The notes beneath the pieces were generated by a model. It did not search any database and was not told the origin of the DNA. It worked only from the letters and a program-made list of their open reading frames with translations. DNA of 64,000 bases from Actibacterium sp. MT2.3-13A (GTDB lineage: Bacteria; Pseudomonadota; Alphaproteobacteria; Rhodobacterales; Rhodobacteraceae). The stretch covers positions 310,001-374,000 of the forward strand of contig NZ_JAGSOU010000001.1 in assembly GCF_018139985.1 (NCBI RefSeq). The letters run 5' to 3'. Positions 36,546-46,278 of this stretch are shown here, piece by piece. Position 1 is the first letter of the stretch. Every line of letters starts with the position of its first letter. The translations under genes and the position numbers were made by a program.

Positions 36546-37193
36546 ATGAACGGCATCTATTCCCCCCCCGATACACCGCTGGCGATCCTGCACCAGGACC
36601 ACGAGATCCTTCTCGTGGACAAGCCCTCTGGGCTGTTGTCCGTGCCGGGGCGTGGCGAGCATCTGGCCGATTGCCTGCTTTCGCGCGTGCAGGCGGCCTT
36701 CCCCGAGGCGCTGCTGGTGCACCGTCTCGACCGCGACACCTCGGGCGTCATGGTCTTCGCGCTCACGCCCCACGCGCAGCGCCACCTTGGCCTGCAATTC
36801 GAGAAGCGGCAGGTGAAGAAGACCTATGTCGCCCGCGTCTGGGGCCGGGTGGCGGACAAGACCGGCACCGTCGATCTGCCGCTGATCGTGGACTGGCCCA
36901 ACCGGCCCCGACAGAAAGTCGATTTCGAGATGGGCAAGCCGGCGCTGACCGACTGGCGCGTGGTGAAATACGAGGAAACCGCGACCCGCGTGCGGCTCTA
37001 TCCGAAAACCGGGCGCAGCCACCAGCTCAGGGTGCACATGCGCGAGATCGGCCACCCGATCCTGGGCGATCCGTTCTACGCGGAGGGCGAGGCCCTCGAT
37101 GCGCCCCGCCTGATGCTGCATGCCGAGAGCCTGCGGCTGCGCCACCCCGATGGCGGGGTGGGGATGAACTTCTCGGCGAAATGCCCCTTCTAG
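36546..37193 (+). CDS. RluA-family pseudouridine synthase
   Basis: A 215-residue pseudouridine synthase without an S4 domain. The catalytic Asp is Asp62 in LVHRLDRDTSGVMVFA, with the ILLVDKPSGLLSVPG and PKTGRSHQLRVHMREIGHPILGDPFY segments that flank the active site. Close relatives modify 23S rRNA or tRNA (RluA-like). No RNA target can be assigned. The gene ends at a strong bidirectional terminator shared with the convergent aldehyde dehydrogenase. Confidence 0.93.
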   Translation: MNGIYSPPDTPLAILHQDHEILLVDKPSGLLSVPGRGEHLADCLLSRVQAAFPEALLVHRLDRDTSGVMVFALTPHAQRHLGLQFEKRQVKKTYVARVWGRVADKTGTVDLPLIVDWPNRPRQKVDFEMGKPALTDWRVVKYEETATRVRLYPKTGRSHQLRVHMREIGHPILGDPFYAEGEALDAPRLMLHAESLRLRHPDGGVGMNFSAKCPF

Positions 37194-37195
37194 GG

Positions 37196-37221
37196 AAACG
37201 GCCGCCCGAAGGCGGCCGTTT
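37196..37221. terminator. Bidirectional rho-independent terminator
   Basis: Perfect 11-bp stem (37196-37206 with 37211-37221), 4-base loop CGAA, with AAA/TTT at each end of the stem. It lies between the converging RluA-family and aldehyde dehydrogenase stops. Confidence 0.95.
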
Positions 37222-37226
37222 CGGTC

Positions 37227-38666
37227 TTACTCGGCGGTCCAGCCGCTGACGGCCTTGACCTCGCAGAAATCCTCCAGCCCCCAGACGCCGCCTTCGCGCC
37301 CGTTGCCGGATTTCTTCATGCCGCCGAAGGGGCTGCCGGCGCTGCGGCTCTTGCCGTTCATCTCCACCATGCCCGAGCGCAGGCGCCGCGCCAGCCGGTT
37401 GCAGCGCGCGCCGTCCTGGCTCTGGACGTAGTTGGTCAGGCCATAATCGGTGTCGTTGGCGATCCGCAGCGCGTCGGCCTCGTCCTCGAACGGGATGATC
37501 GACAGCACCGGGCCAAAGATCTCTTCGCGGGCGATGGTCATGTCGTTCGACACATCGGCAAAGACCGTGGGACGCACGAAATAGCCGCGGTTGAAGCCCT
37601 CGGGCCGGCCCGGGCCGCCCGCGACCAGCCGCGCGCCCTCGTCGATGCCCTTCTGGATAAGCCCCTGGATCTTTTCGAACTGCATCTCCGAGACCACCGG
37701 GCCGATGTGGCGGCCGGGTTCGCTGGGCAGGCCCACGGCCTGCGCCTCGGCCGTGGCACGGGCGATCTCCACCGCGTCGGCGTAGATCGCGCGCTGCACC
37801 AGCATCCGGGTCGGCGCGTTGCAGGACTGGCCCGAGTTCTGGAAGCAGTGCAGCGCGCCGCGCTTCACCGCCTTTTCGTCGGCATCGGCGAAGATGATGT
37901 TGGCGCCCTTGCCGCCCAGTTCCAGATGCACGGGCTTCAGCGTGTCGGCGGCGTTTTTCGAGATCGCGATGCCGGCGCGGGTCGATCCGGTGAAGCTGAT
38001 CATGTCCACGTCCGGGTGCCCGGTCAGCTGGCTGCCCACGCCTGCGCCATCGCCGTTGACGAGGTTGAACACGCCCGCGGGCACCCCGGCCTCGTCCAGG
38101 ATCTCGGCGAAGAGCAGCGAGGACAGAGGCGCGATTTCCGAGGGCTTAAGCACCATGGTGCAGCCCACGGCCAGCGCCGGGATCACCTTGAGGGTGACCT
38201 GGTTCATCGGCCAGTTCCAGGGCGTGATCATGCCCACCACGCCCACCGGCTCATGGATGATCCGGTCGTTGGGGGCGTGATCGCCCAAGGGGCGTTCGAA
38301 TTCGAACCCCTTCAGCGCGGTGATGAAGTTCTGGATGTGCCAGCTGCCTGCGCCAACCTGCGAGTTGCGCGCCAGATCGATGGGCGCGCCCATCTCAAGG
38401 CTGATCGCCTCGGCCATCTCGTCGGCGCGGCGGTTGTAGACCTCGAGGATCTTCTCGATCAGCGCCAGACGCTCGGCCTTGTCGGTATGGGCGAAGCTGT
38501 CGAAGGCGCCGCGCGCTGCGGCCACGGCGGCGTCGGTATCGGCTTGCGCACCCAGCGAAATCACCGCGCAGGGCTCTTCGTTCGCGGGGTTGATAACGTT
38601 GAAATCATTCGATATTTTAGGGTCCACCCAGGTCCCGTTGATATAGAGCTGGCGCTTTTCGATCAT
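37227..38666 (-). CDS. Aldehyde dehydrogenase family protein
   Basis: A 479-residue NAD(P)-dependent aldehyde dehydrogenase. Asn151 (PWNWPMN), Glu249 (LELGGKGAN) and catalytic Cys282 (NSGQSCNAPTR) are in place, with cofactor motif FTGSTRAG. The substrate is unknown. The ATG at 38666 has a perfect AGGAGG seven bases upstream, which decides it against a longer reading to 38717. It is divergent from the peroxiredoxin gene. Confidence 0.95.
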   Translation of the reverse strand: MIEKRQLYINGTWVDPKISNDFNVINPANEEPCAVISLGAQADTDAAVAAARGAFDSFAHTDKAERLALIEKILEVYNRRADEMAEAISLEMGAPIDLARNSQVGAGSWHIQNFITALKGFEFERPLGDHAPNDRIIHEPVGVVGMITPWNWPMNQVTLKVIPALAVGCTMVLKPSEIAPLSSLLFAEILDEAGVPAGVFNLVNGDGAGVGSQLTGHPDVDMISFTGSTRAGIAISKNAADTLKPVHLELGGKGANIIFADADEKAVKRGALHCFQNSGQSCNAPTRMLVQRAIYADAVEIARATAEAQAVGLPSEPGRHIGPVVSEMQFEKIQGLIQKGIDEGARLVAGGPGRPEGFNRGYFVRPTVFADVSNDMTIAREEIFGPVLSIIPFEDEADALRIANDTDYGLTNYVQSQDGARCNRLARRLRSGMVEMNGKSRSAGSPFGGMKKSGNGREGGVWGLEDFCEVKAVSGWTAE

Positions 38667-38796
38667 GCCGACCTCCTGAATTTCCGACACTCTGTCACCC
38701 GGTGCTCCGGGGGGCAACCGCAGACTGGTGGATTTCCGTTTGGATCTTATCTAAGCAGAGTGGGGCGAATTGGCTAATCCACGAAAGGACATTCGT

Positions 38797-39450
38797 ATGG
38801 CTTTGCGCATTAACGATATCGCGCCGAATTTCTCGGCGGACACCACCGAAGGCAAGATCGATTTCCACGATTGGATCGGCGACAGCTACGCCATCCTTTT
38901 TTCGCACCCCAAGGACTTCACCCCCGTCTGCACCACCGAGTTCGCCGCCGCCGCCGCGCTGAGCGAGGAATTCGCGAAGCGCAACACCAAGGTGATCGGC
39001 GTCTCGGTCGATGACGTCGAGGACCATCTGAAGTGGAAAGCCGATGTCGAGGCCTTCGGCGGCAACCCGATGACCTTCCCGATCATCGCGGACCCCGACC
39101 TGACGGTGGCCAAGCTCTACGACATGCTGCCGGCAGAAGCCGTGCTGCCTGACGGCCGCACCGCGGCGGACACCGCCACCGTGCGCACCACCTTCATCAT
39201 CAACCCGCAGAAGAAGATCGAGCTGATGCTGATCTACCCGATGTCGGTGGGCCGCAACTTCGACGAGATCCTGCGCGCGCTGGATGCCATCCGGGCAGCC
39301 CAGGGCGTTCCGATCGCCACTCCGGCCAACTGGCGCCCCGGCGACGACGTGATCGTGGCCCTGTCGCTGTCCACCGACGAGGCGAAAAAGAAATTCGGCG
39401 AGGTGAACGTGGTGCTGCCCTACCTGCGCACCACCAAGCAGCCGTCGTAA
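38797..39450 (+). CDS. 1-Cys peroxiredoxin
   Basis: A 217-residue Prx6-type peroxiredoxin. The peroxidatic Cys45 is in SHPKDFTPVCTTE, with active-site Arg (TVRTTFIINP) and the C-terminal LPYLRTTKQPS tail; only one conserved Cys fits a 1-Cys mechanism. It reduces H2O2 and organic hydroperoxides. Many T-rich low-GC positions lie upstream, but no OxyR site is recognisable. A strong terminator follows, so it is probably monocistronic. Confidence 0.95.
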   Translation: MALRINDIAPNFSADTTEGKIDFHDWIGDSYAILFSHPKDFTPVCTTEFAAAAALSEEFAKRNTKVIGVSVDDVEDHLKWKADVEAFGGNPMTFPIIADPDLTVAKLYDMLPAEAVLPDGRTAADTATVRTTFIINPQKKIELMLIYPMSVGRNFDEILRALDAIRAAQGVPIATPANWRPGDDVIVALSLSTDEAKKKFGEVNVVLPYLRTTKQPS

Positions 39451-39473
39451 GGCGCGCCGCAACGGATTGCAGG

Positions 39474-39500
39474 GGCCCCGGGGTTTCCCGGGGCCTTTTT
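39474..39500 (+). terminator. Terminator of the peroxiredoxin gene
   Basis: Perfect 9-bp GC stem (39474-39482 with 39487-39495), loop GTTT, then TTTTT. Confidence 0.95.
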
Positions 39501-39505
39501 CGTTG

Positions 39506-40393
39506 TCACGACAGGTATTTCGCGCAATGTGCCAGGGTCCTCTCCCAGGCGAGGGTCGCGGCAGCCTCGTCGTAGCGGGGCGTGGTGTCGTTGTGGAAGC
39601 CGTGGTTCACGCCGGGATAGACATGGGCCTCGTAGGTCTTGCCATTGGCCTTCAGCGCGGCCTCGTAGGCGGGCCAGCCGGCGTTGATCCGATCGTCCAG
39701 TTCGGCGTAGTGCAAAAGCAGCGGTACCCGGATCGCGGGCACGTCCTCGGCGGCGGGCTGACGGCCGTAGAAGGGCACCGTGGCGGCCAGGTTCGGATAG
39801 GCCACCGCCAGCGCGTTGCACACGCCGCCGCCATAGCAGAAGCCCACCGCGCCGACCTTGCCGGTCGAGCCGTCGTGGCCGGCCAGAAACTCGAAGCCGG
39901 CGAAGAAATCCTCCATCAGCCTGGCCGGGTCGAGCTCCTTCTGCATGGCGCGCCCGTCGTCGTCGTTGCCGGGATAGCCGCCCAGCGGGGTCAGCCCGTC
40001 AGGGCCGAAGGCGAGATAGCCGGCCTTGGCCAGGCGGCGCACCACGTCCTCGATATAAGGGTTCAACCCGCGGTTCTCGTGGACCACCAGAACCGCAGGC
40101 AGCTTGCCGGTGGCGCCAGCGGGCCGCGCCATCAGGCCCTTGATCCTGCCGTTGCCCTTGGGGCTGTCATATTCCGCGATCATGGTCTCGATCGCCGGGT
40201 CGTCGGGGGCGACCTGCTGGGCGAGGGCGTAATTCGGCTGCAGACTGTCCAGAAGCGCCGCCGCGGTGACGCCGGCGGCGGCGTAGCGGGTGGCGCTGGT
40301 CAGGAACGCGCGCTTACTCATCTTGCCGTGAACATAGCCGTCATAGAGTTCCAGAAGACGGGGGTCGAAATCGCTGGCCTTCTTGCGTTGCAT
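39506..40393 (-). CDS. Dienelactone hydrolase family protein, possibly exported
   Basis: A 295-residue alpha/beta hydrolase. The nucleophile is Cys186 in GFCYGGGV, with the Asp ([10 protein letters not shown]) and His ([10 protein letters not shown]) of a Cys-His-Asp triad, as in dienelactone hydrolase. The first ~60 residues precede the fold and contain [23 protein letters not shown] at 26-48, resembling a Tat signal with KR in place of RR, and ALAQQ as a possible cleavage site. It therefore could be exported. The substrate is unknown. It starts after the pnp terminator. Confidence 0.88.
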   Translation of the reverse strand: MQRKKASDFDPRLLELYDGYVHGKMSKRAFLTSATRYAAAGVTAAALLDSLQPNYALAQQVAPDDPAIETMIAEYDSPKGNGRIKGLMARPAGATGKLPAVLVVHENRGLNPYIEDVVRRLAKAGYLAFGPDGLTPLGGYPGNDDDGRAMQKELDPARLMEDFFAGFEFLAGHDGSTGKVGAVGFCYGGGVCNALAVAYPNLAATVPFYGRQPAAEDVPAIRVPLLLHYAELDDRINAGWPAYEAALKANGKTYEAHVYPGVNHGFHNDTTPRYDEAAATLAWERTLAHCAKYLS

Positions 40394-40469
40394 GGTGGCT
40401 CTCCCTGAGATGCTGATCTCCCATCGCAGAGGATAGGCCGGTCTTTCGTTCCGGCGAATGCGGGAAATG

Positions 40470-40500
40470 AAAAAGGCCCCGGTGAGATATCACCGGGGCC
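40470..40500 (-). terminator. Rho-independent terminator of pnp
   Basis: On the minus strand a perfect 11-bp stem (+ arms 40475-40485 and 40490-40500), 4-base loop, followed by TTTTT. It lies 31 bases after the pnp stop. Confidence 0.95.
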
Positions 40501-40530
40501 CTTTCTTACGTTTCCGAGGTCAGGCGGGGA

Positions 40531-42669
<2,139 letters not shown>

Positions 42670-42688
42670 CTCGTTTCCTATGTTGGGG

Positions 42689-42736
42689 GCGGGACCCTCC
42701 CGCTTCCCCGATTGCGTACGGGGCCGCATGCCCCGT
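42689..42736 (-). promoter_or_regulatory. pnp leader with tandem hairpins
   Basis: On the minus strand two hairpins precede the pnp ATG: a 7-bp stem (+ arms 42718-42724 and 42730-42736) and a 6-bp stem (+ arms 42689-42694 and 42698-42703). A third 5-bp stem lies at 42808-42822. In E. coli the pnp leader is cut by RNase III for autoregulation; a similar role here is inferred. Confidence 0.5.
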
Positions 42737-42830
42737 GGCCTTGATCTTGGTCCAGCCAGCCCGCCCCATAAGGCCCGGTGGGGAAGGTCACGGACGTCCG
42801 GCCAGTGCTGCCACTCCGGCAGGATAGCCC

Positions 42831-42861
42831 AAAAAGAACGCGCCCCCGAGACGGAGGCGCG
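42831..42861 (-). terminator. Rho-independent terminator of rpsO
   Basis: On the minus strand a 9-bp GC stem (one G-T pair; + arms 42839-42847 and 42853-42861), 5-base loop, followed by TTCTTTTT. It lies 10 bases after the rpsO stop, so pnp probably also has its own promoter. Confidence 0.9.
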
Positions 42862-42871
42862 GCCTTAATTC

Positions 42872-43141
42872 TTAGCGGCGGATACCGAGGCGCTGGATGA
42901 GGTCGGTGTAGCGCGCCTCCTCCTTGCCCTTGAGGTAGTCCAGCAGCTTGCGGCGCTGCGCCACCAGCTTCAGCAGCCCACGGCGGGAATGGTTGTCCTT
43001 CTTGTGGGTCTTGAAGTGCTCGGTCAGCGTGTTGATCCGCGAGGTCAGGATGGCAACCTGAACTTCCGGCGAACCGGTGTCGCCTTCCTTGGTTGCGAAT
43101 TCCTTGACGACGCGCGCCTTTTCTTCAGCCGTGATCGACAT
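42872..43141 (-). CDS. rpsO: 30S ribosomal protein S15
   Basis: An 89-residue S15, the usual length. The family sequence is intact: [56 protein letters not shown] and the C-terminal [12 protein letters not shown]. It binds the central domain of 16S rRNA early in 30S assembly. A terminator follows, then pnp in the same orientation, the classic rpsO-pnp order. Confidence 0.98.
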   Translation of the reverse strand: MSITAEEKARVVKEFATKEGDTGSPEVQVAILTSRINTLTEHFKTHKKDNHSRRGLLKLVAQRRKLLDYLKGKEEARYTDLIQRLGIRR

Positions 43142-43273
43142 CGTGGTCTCCTTGTCTGAAAGGGTGATGGCACAAGCCGGGATGTCGTCCAGCAGGGCCC
43201 TTGGAGAAATTGCCGCCGGAAAAGACCGGTCGGATGCGCGCGTATAGTTGATTTTGACGCCAAAGGAAAGGGG

Positions 43274-43582
43274 CTACTGCCCGGCCTGGATTTCCGCGGC
43301 GATCTGCTTGGCCCATTCGCCGACGATCGGGATAAAGTCGATCTGCGACAGGAAATACACGATCAGCGAGACCAGCACCGTCGCGCCCACCACCGTGCCC
43401 AGCCCCATGGCCAGCCCGCGCAGGAAGGCCTGGTGCATCATCCGCAGGGTGGAATTCTGGACGCGGACGAAGCGGTGCCTGTTCAGCCGCGCGACCTCGG
43501 TTCGCAGGGCGCGCAGTTCTTCGGTCAGGTCGGTTGTCGGGTCTTCGGGGCGGTCGGGCATGGTGGCGCTCGGGTCAGGCAT
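43274..43582 (-). CDS. DUF5665 domain-containing small membrane protein
   Basis: A 102-residue protein. After an acidic/helical N-terminus (LTEELRALRTEVARLNRHRFV, likely a short coiled coil) comes the conserved stretch FLRGLAMGLGTVVGATVLVSLIVYFLSQIDFIPIVGEW, one transmembrane helix plus a reentrant or second hydrophobic part. This is the DUF5665 pattern. The function is unknown. An alternative ATG at 43561 would shorten it by seven residues. Confidence 0.75.
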   Translation of the reverse strand: MPDPSATMPDRPEDPTTDLTEELRALRTEVARLNRHRFVRVQNSTLRMMHQAFLRGLAMGLGTVVGATVLVSLIVYFLSQIDFIPIVGEWAKQIAAEIQAGQ

Positions 43583-43632
43583 CTGTCATGCCCGACCCTA
43601 GGGGCTGGGCGCCGCGGCGCCAAGCCCGTCCG

Positions 43633-44670
43633 TCAGGCCGCCGTCAGCGGAAGGCTCATCCCGCTGGCCGGCAGCAGGGAGATCTGCCCCAGATCGAGGC
43701 CGGCCGGATCCAACAGTTCCGCCACCGCCTGCCCGTCGAGGGTCAGGATCATGGTGTCAGGATCGTTGGTGTCGGCGCGCAGGCCGAGCGTGGGGGCGGG
43801 ATGCGCGTGGTCGTCATAGACCACGACCAATTGATCCTCGACCGCATCGAAATCGTCGATCACGGCGGGGCCGTGTCCGGCGATCCAGTCGCCCGTGATG
43901 AAGGTATCGGCCCCGGGCCCGCCATTCGCGTTGTCCTGCGCGCCCAGGATCAGCTGATCGCTGCCCACGCTGCCGTTCAGGAAATCAGGCATGACATCGT
44001 CCACGATCTCGGACGCGTCGCGGGCGTTCGAGACGCCATAGAGCACGTCGTTGCCCTCGCTGCCGTTGAGGACATCCTGCCCGGTGCCGCCGCTGATCAT
44101 GTCGTCGCCCGGACCGCCCATGAGGCGGTCTCCGCCGGCGCCGCCGTCCATGTTGTCCGAGCCCTCGCCGCCGATCATCCAGTCGCTGCCCTCATCCCCC
44201 TTCATCCAGTCGTTGCCGGAATGGCCGAACAACTCGTCATTGCCGCGGCCGCCCATCAGCGTGTCGTCGCCCAGGTCGCCGTTGAGCTCGTCATCGCCGT
44301 CGCCGCCGAACAGGGTGTCGTCGCCCTCGGCGCCGTCGATCAGGTCGTTGCCGCCAGAGCCGTTCAGCGCGTCGTTGTCCTGCGCGCCATGCAGGACATC
44401 GTTTCCCCAGGCGCCGAAGAACACGCCGGTGTCCGGGCCGTCCTTGTCGGCGTCATCGCGCATCTCGCTCGTGTCGGTCCCGTCGTCCGTGCCATCGGAC
44501 CCGATATCCAGATCCAGGAACCCGCTGCCCGCGAATTCGTTCTGGTGGATGTGGTTTTCGCTACTGTCGTCGTCTTCGGGATCGGAATCGAGACGTTCCC
44601 CGAACAGCGCGCTGATATCGACGGACGCTCCGATCATCAGCAGCCCTAGAAATCCAGCCATACCCAGCAT
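43633..44670 (-). CDS. RTX-type calcium-binding protein
   Basis: A 345-residue acidic protein. The middle (about residues 85-215) is a run of haemolysin-type nonapeptides of GGxGxDxLx form (GDDTLFGGDGDDELNG, GGRGNDELFGHSGNDW), which fold as a Ca-binding beta roll; the C-terminal ~130 residues contain LILGAQDNANGGPGADTFITG and a DQLVVVYDDH region like the Type I secretion/peptidase_M10 serralysin C-domains. The N-terminal MLGMAGFLGLLMIGASVDIS is a short hydrophobic anchor or signal. RTX proteins normally leave by Type I secretion using a C-terminal signal; no exporter genes are nearby. No enzymatic domain is visible. A TTAACCAT sequence on the minus strand lies ~100 bases upstream. Confidence 0.88.
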   Translation of the reverse strand: MLGMAGFLGLLMIGASVDISALFGERLDSDPEDDDSSENHIHQNEFAGSGFLDLDIGSDGTDDGTDTSEMRDDADKDGPDTGVFFGAWGNDVLHGAQDNDALNGSGGNDLIDGAEGDDTLFGGDGDDELNGDLGDDTLMGGRGNDELFGHSGNDWMKGDEGSDWMIGGEGSDNMDGGAGGDRLMGGPGDDMISGGTGQDVLNGSEGNDVLYGVSNARDASEIVDDVMPDFLNGSVGSDQLILGAQDNANGGPGADTFITGDWIAGHGPAVIDDFDAVEDQLVVVYDDHAHPAPTLGLRADTNDPDTMILTLDGQAVAELLDPAGLDLGQISLLPASGMSLPLTAA

Positions 44671-44771
44671 AACATCACCCCATTGAAGCCCGTCCGACGG
44701 GACGGGGCGCTACGTGCCTTAGGCAACATAATACCCCGCGACTCAGGCTCCGCACAGCGCGATCGCGGCCC

Positions 44772-44779
44772 ATGGTTAA
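44772..44779 (-). promoter_or_regulatory. Possible CtrA half-site upstream of the RTX gene
   Basis: TTAACCAT on the minus strand, identical to the alphaproteobacterial CtrA half-site, about 100 bases before the RTX ATG. An 8-base match can arise by chance, though such AT-rich octamers are rarer in this GC-rich sequence. Confidence 0.35.
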
Positions 44780-44801
44780 CGGCCCTTCCGGCCGCGCCGG
44801 A

Positions 44802-45698
44802 CTACCCGGCCCGGAACCAGGGCAGGAAGCAGTCCAGCACCGCCTCGGGGTTTTCCTCCATCGCGAAATGGCCGCTGAGGCAGGAGGCGCCTTCCAGCTC
44901 GGGCGCCCAGTCCGCCCAGAGCGCGGCGGGGCGTCCGGTGCGCGCGGGAAAGCCGGTCTCGGCCCAGAGGAACTTCATCGCGCAGGGCAGGGTGCGCCCG
45001 GCGGCGCGGTCGGCCTCGTCGAGCTGCCGGTCGATGCTGGCGCCCGCGCGGTAATCGGCGCACATGGCGTGGATGCGGGCCGGGTCGCGGGCCTGCCGGC
45101 GATAGGCCTCCAGCGCCTCCGCGGCGAAGGCGTCGAGCGATTTCTTCATGGTCCAGCTGCGCAACGTGTGTTCGACATAGTAGACCGGATCGGCGCCGAT
45201 CAGGGTCTCGGGCATCGGCGCGGGCTGGGCAAGGAAGGTCCAGTGATAGGCCTTCATCGCCAGATCGGCGTTCCAGGCGGCCCAGAAATCGCCGGTGGGG
45301 ACGATCTCGATGATGCCGAGCCGGCTGACGCGGTTCGGGTGGTCCAGCGCCAGCCGGTAGGTCACCCGCGCCCCCCGGTCATGGCCGAGGATCGCGGCGC
45401 GGTCGATCCCCAGCGCGTCCATCAGCCCGACGATGTCGCGCGCCATCTCGCGCTTGGAATAGGCGGTGTGGTCGTCGTCATCGGGCGGCGCGTCGCTGTC
45501 GCCATAGCCGCGCAGGTCGGGCACGATGACGTGGAAATGCTCGGCCAGCGCCGGCGCCACGCGGTGCCAGCACATGTGGTTCTGCGGATAGCCGTGCAGC
45601 AGGATCAGCGGCGCGCCCTGTCCGCCCTGATGCACCGACAGGTGGATGCCGTTGGTCGCGATGCGCGATTGCGTGAAGCCCGGAATGCCCGATGCCAT
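44802..45698 (-). CDS. Alpha/beta hydrolase, haloacetate (fluoroacetate) dehalogenase-like
   Basis: A 298-residue alpha/beta hydrolase with the fluoroacetate-dehalogenase residue set: nucleophile Asp107 in GHDRGARVTYRLALDHP, Arg108/Arg111 for carboxylate binding, His152-Trp153 and Tyr216 of the halide pocket, and catalytic His277 in SGHFAMEENPE. The third acid is Glu131 (LGIIEIVPT) where known enzymes have Asp. Epoxide hydrolase is the main alternative, but the HDRGAR and YHW-FLAQPAP motifs favour dehalogenase. It lies in the truB-rpsO interval. Confidence 0.88.
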   Translation of the reverse strand: MASGIPGFTQSRIATNGIHLSVHQGGQGAPLILLHGYPQNHMCWHRVAPALAEHFHVIVPDLRGYGDSDAPPDDDDHTAYSKREMARDIVGLMDALGIDRAAILGHDRGARVTYRLALDHPNRVSRLGIIEIVPTGDFWAAWNADLAMKAYHWTFLAQPAPMPETLIGADPVYYVEHTLRSWTMKKSLDAFAAEALEAYRRQARDPARIHAMCADYRAGASIDRQLDEADRAAGRTLPCAMKFLWAETGFPARTGRPAALWADWAPELEGASCLSGHFAMEENPEAVLDCFLPWFRAG

Positions 45699-45740
45699 GA
45701 TGCCCTCCCTTGCTGCGCGCAGCCTAGGCGGACGCCGCGA

Positions 45741-46247
45741 TCAGGTCCAGCGCTCGGGCTGCTGGGAATAGGCGATATAGAGGGGATGTTTCGGATGCCC
45801 CGCCTTGGACAGTCCGAGATGCCAGAGCGGCCGGCCGGTGGCCCGCAGCAAGGCCTCGACCGCCGGGCCGCGGCTCAGGTGTTCGCCGTGGGTGCCCCAG
45901 GCGCAGATGATCTGGTCGGCCCAGGGCGCGCTCTCGGCGATGGCGGCGTCGTTCGCGGGGCCCACCGGGTCATCCGCCGCGCGCATCACCCGCGGGTCGG
46001 TGGCGCGGAAGGCGAAGATGTTGGTCACCCGGAACGCGCCAAACCCCAGGGCGCGGGCGCGCCGTTCGCAGCGCTCCACCGTGGGGTCGTTCTGCACCTC
46101 GGTCGCGGTCGAGGGGTTGAGCATCACGAACAGCGCGCGGCGGCCCTCGGGCTCCCATGTCCGGGTCAGGGTGTAGCGATAGGCCTCGCAATCCGAGTAG
46201 ACTGCTGTGGAGGCGGCATCGCCCTTCTGGTGGGTGCGCGTGATCAT
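45741..46247 (-). CDS. DUF1643 domain-containing protein
   Basis: A 168-residue protein of the DUF1643 family. The core RALFVMLNPSTATEVQNDPTVERCERRARALGFGAFRVTNIFAFRATDP (split by context) and the RGPAVEALLRATGRPLWHLGLSKAGHPKHPLYI tail are the family's two conserved regions. The function is unknown. The start at 46247 is chosen because the family begins with MITRTHQKGDAA; upstream codons encode no similarity. Confidence 0.88.
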   Translation of the reverse strand: MITRTHQKGDAASTAVYSDCEAYRYTLTRTWEPEGRRALFVMLNPSTATEVQNDPTVERCERRARALGFGAFRVTNIFAFRATDPRVMRAADDPVGPANDAAIAESAPWADQIICAWGTHGEHLSRGPAVEALLRATGRPLWHLGLSKAGHPKHPLYIAYSQQPERWT

Positions 46248-46278
46248 GCCCGCGTTGTGACGCGCCCCCGGCGAATGT

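Noticed and set aside
38667-38796. OxyR or Fur-like site between aldehyde dehydrogenase and peroxiredoxin
   Set aside because: Only a short CTTATCTAAG inverted pattern is seen, well short of a known operator.
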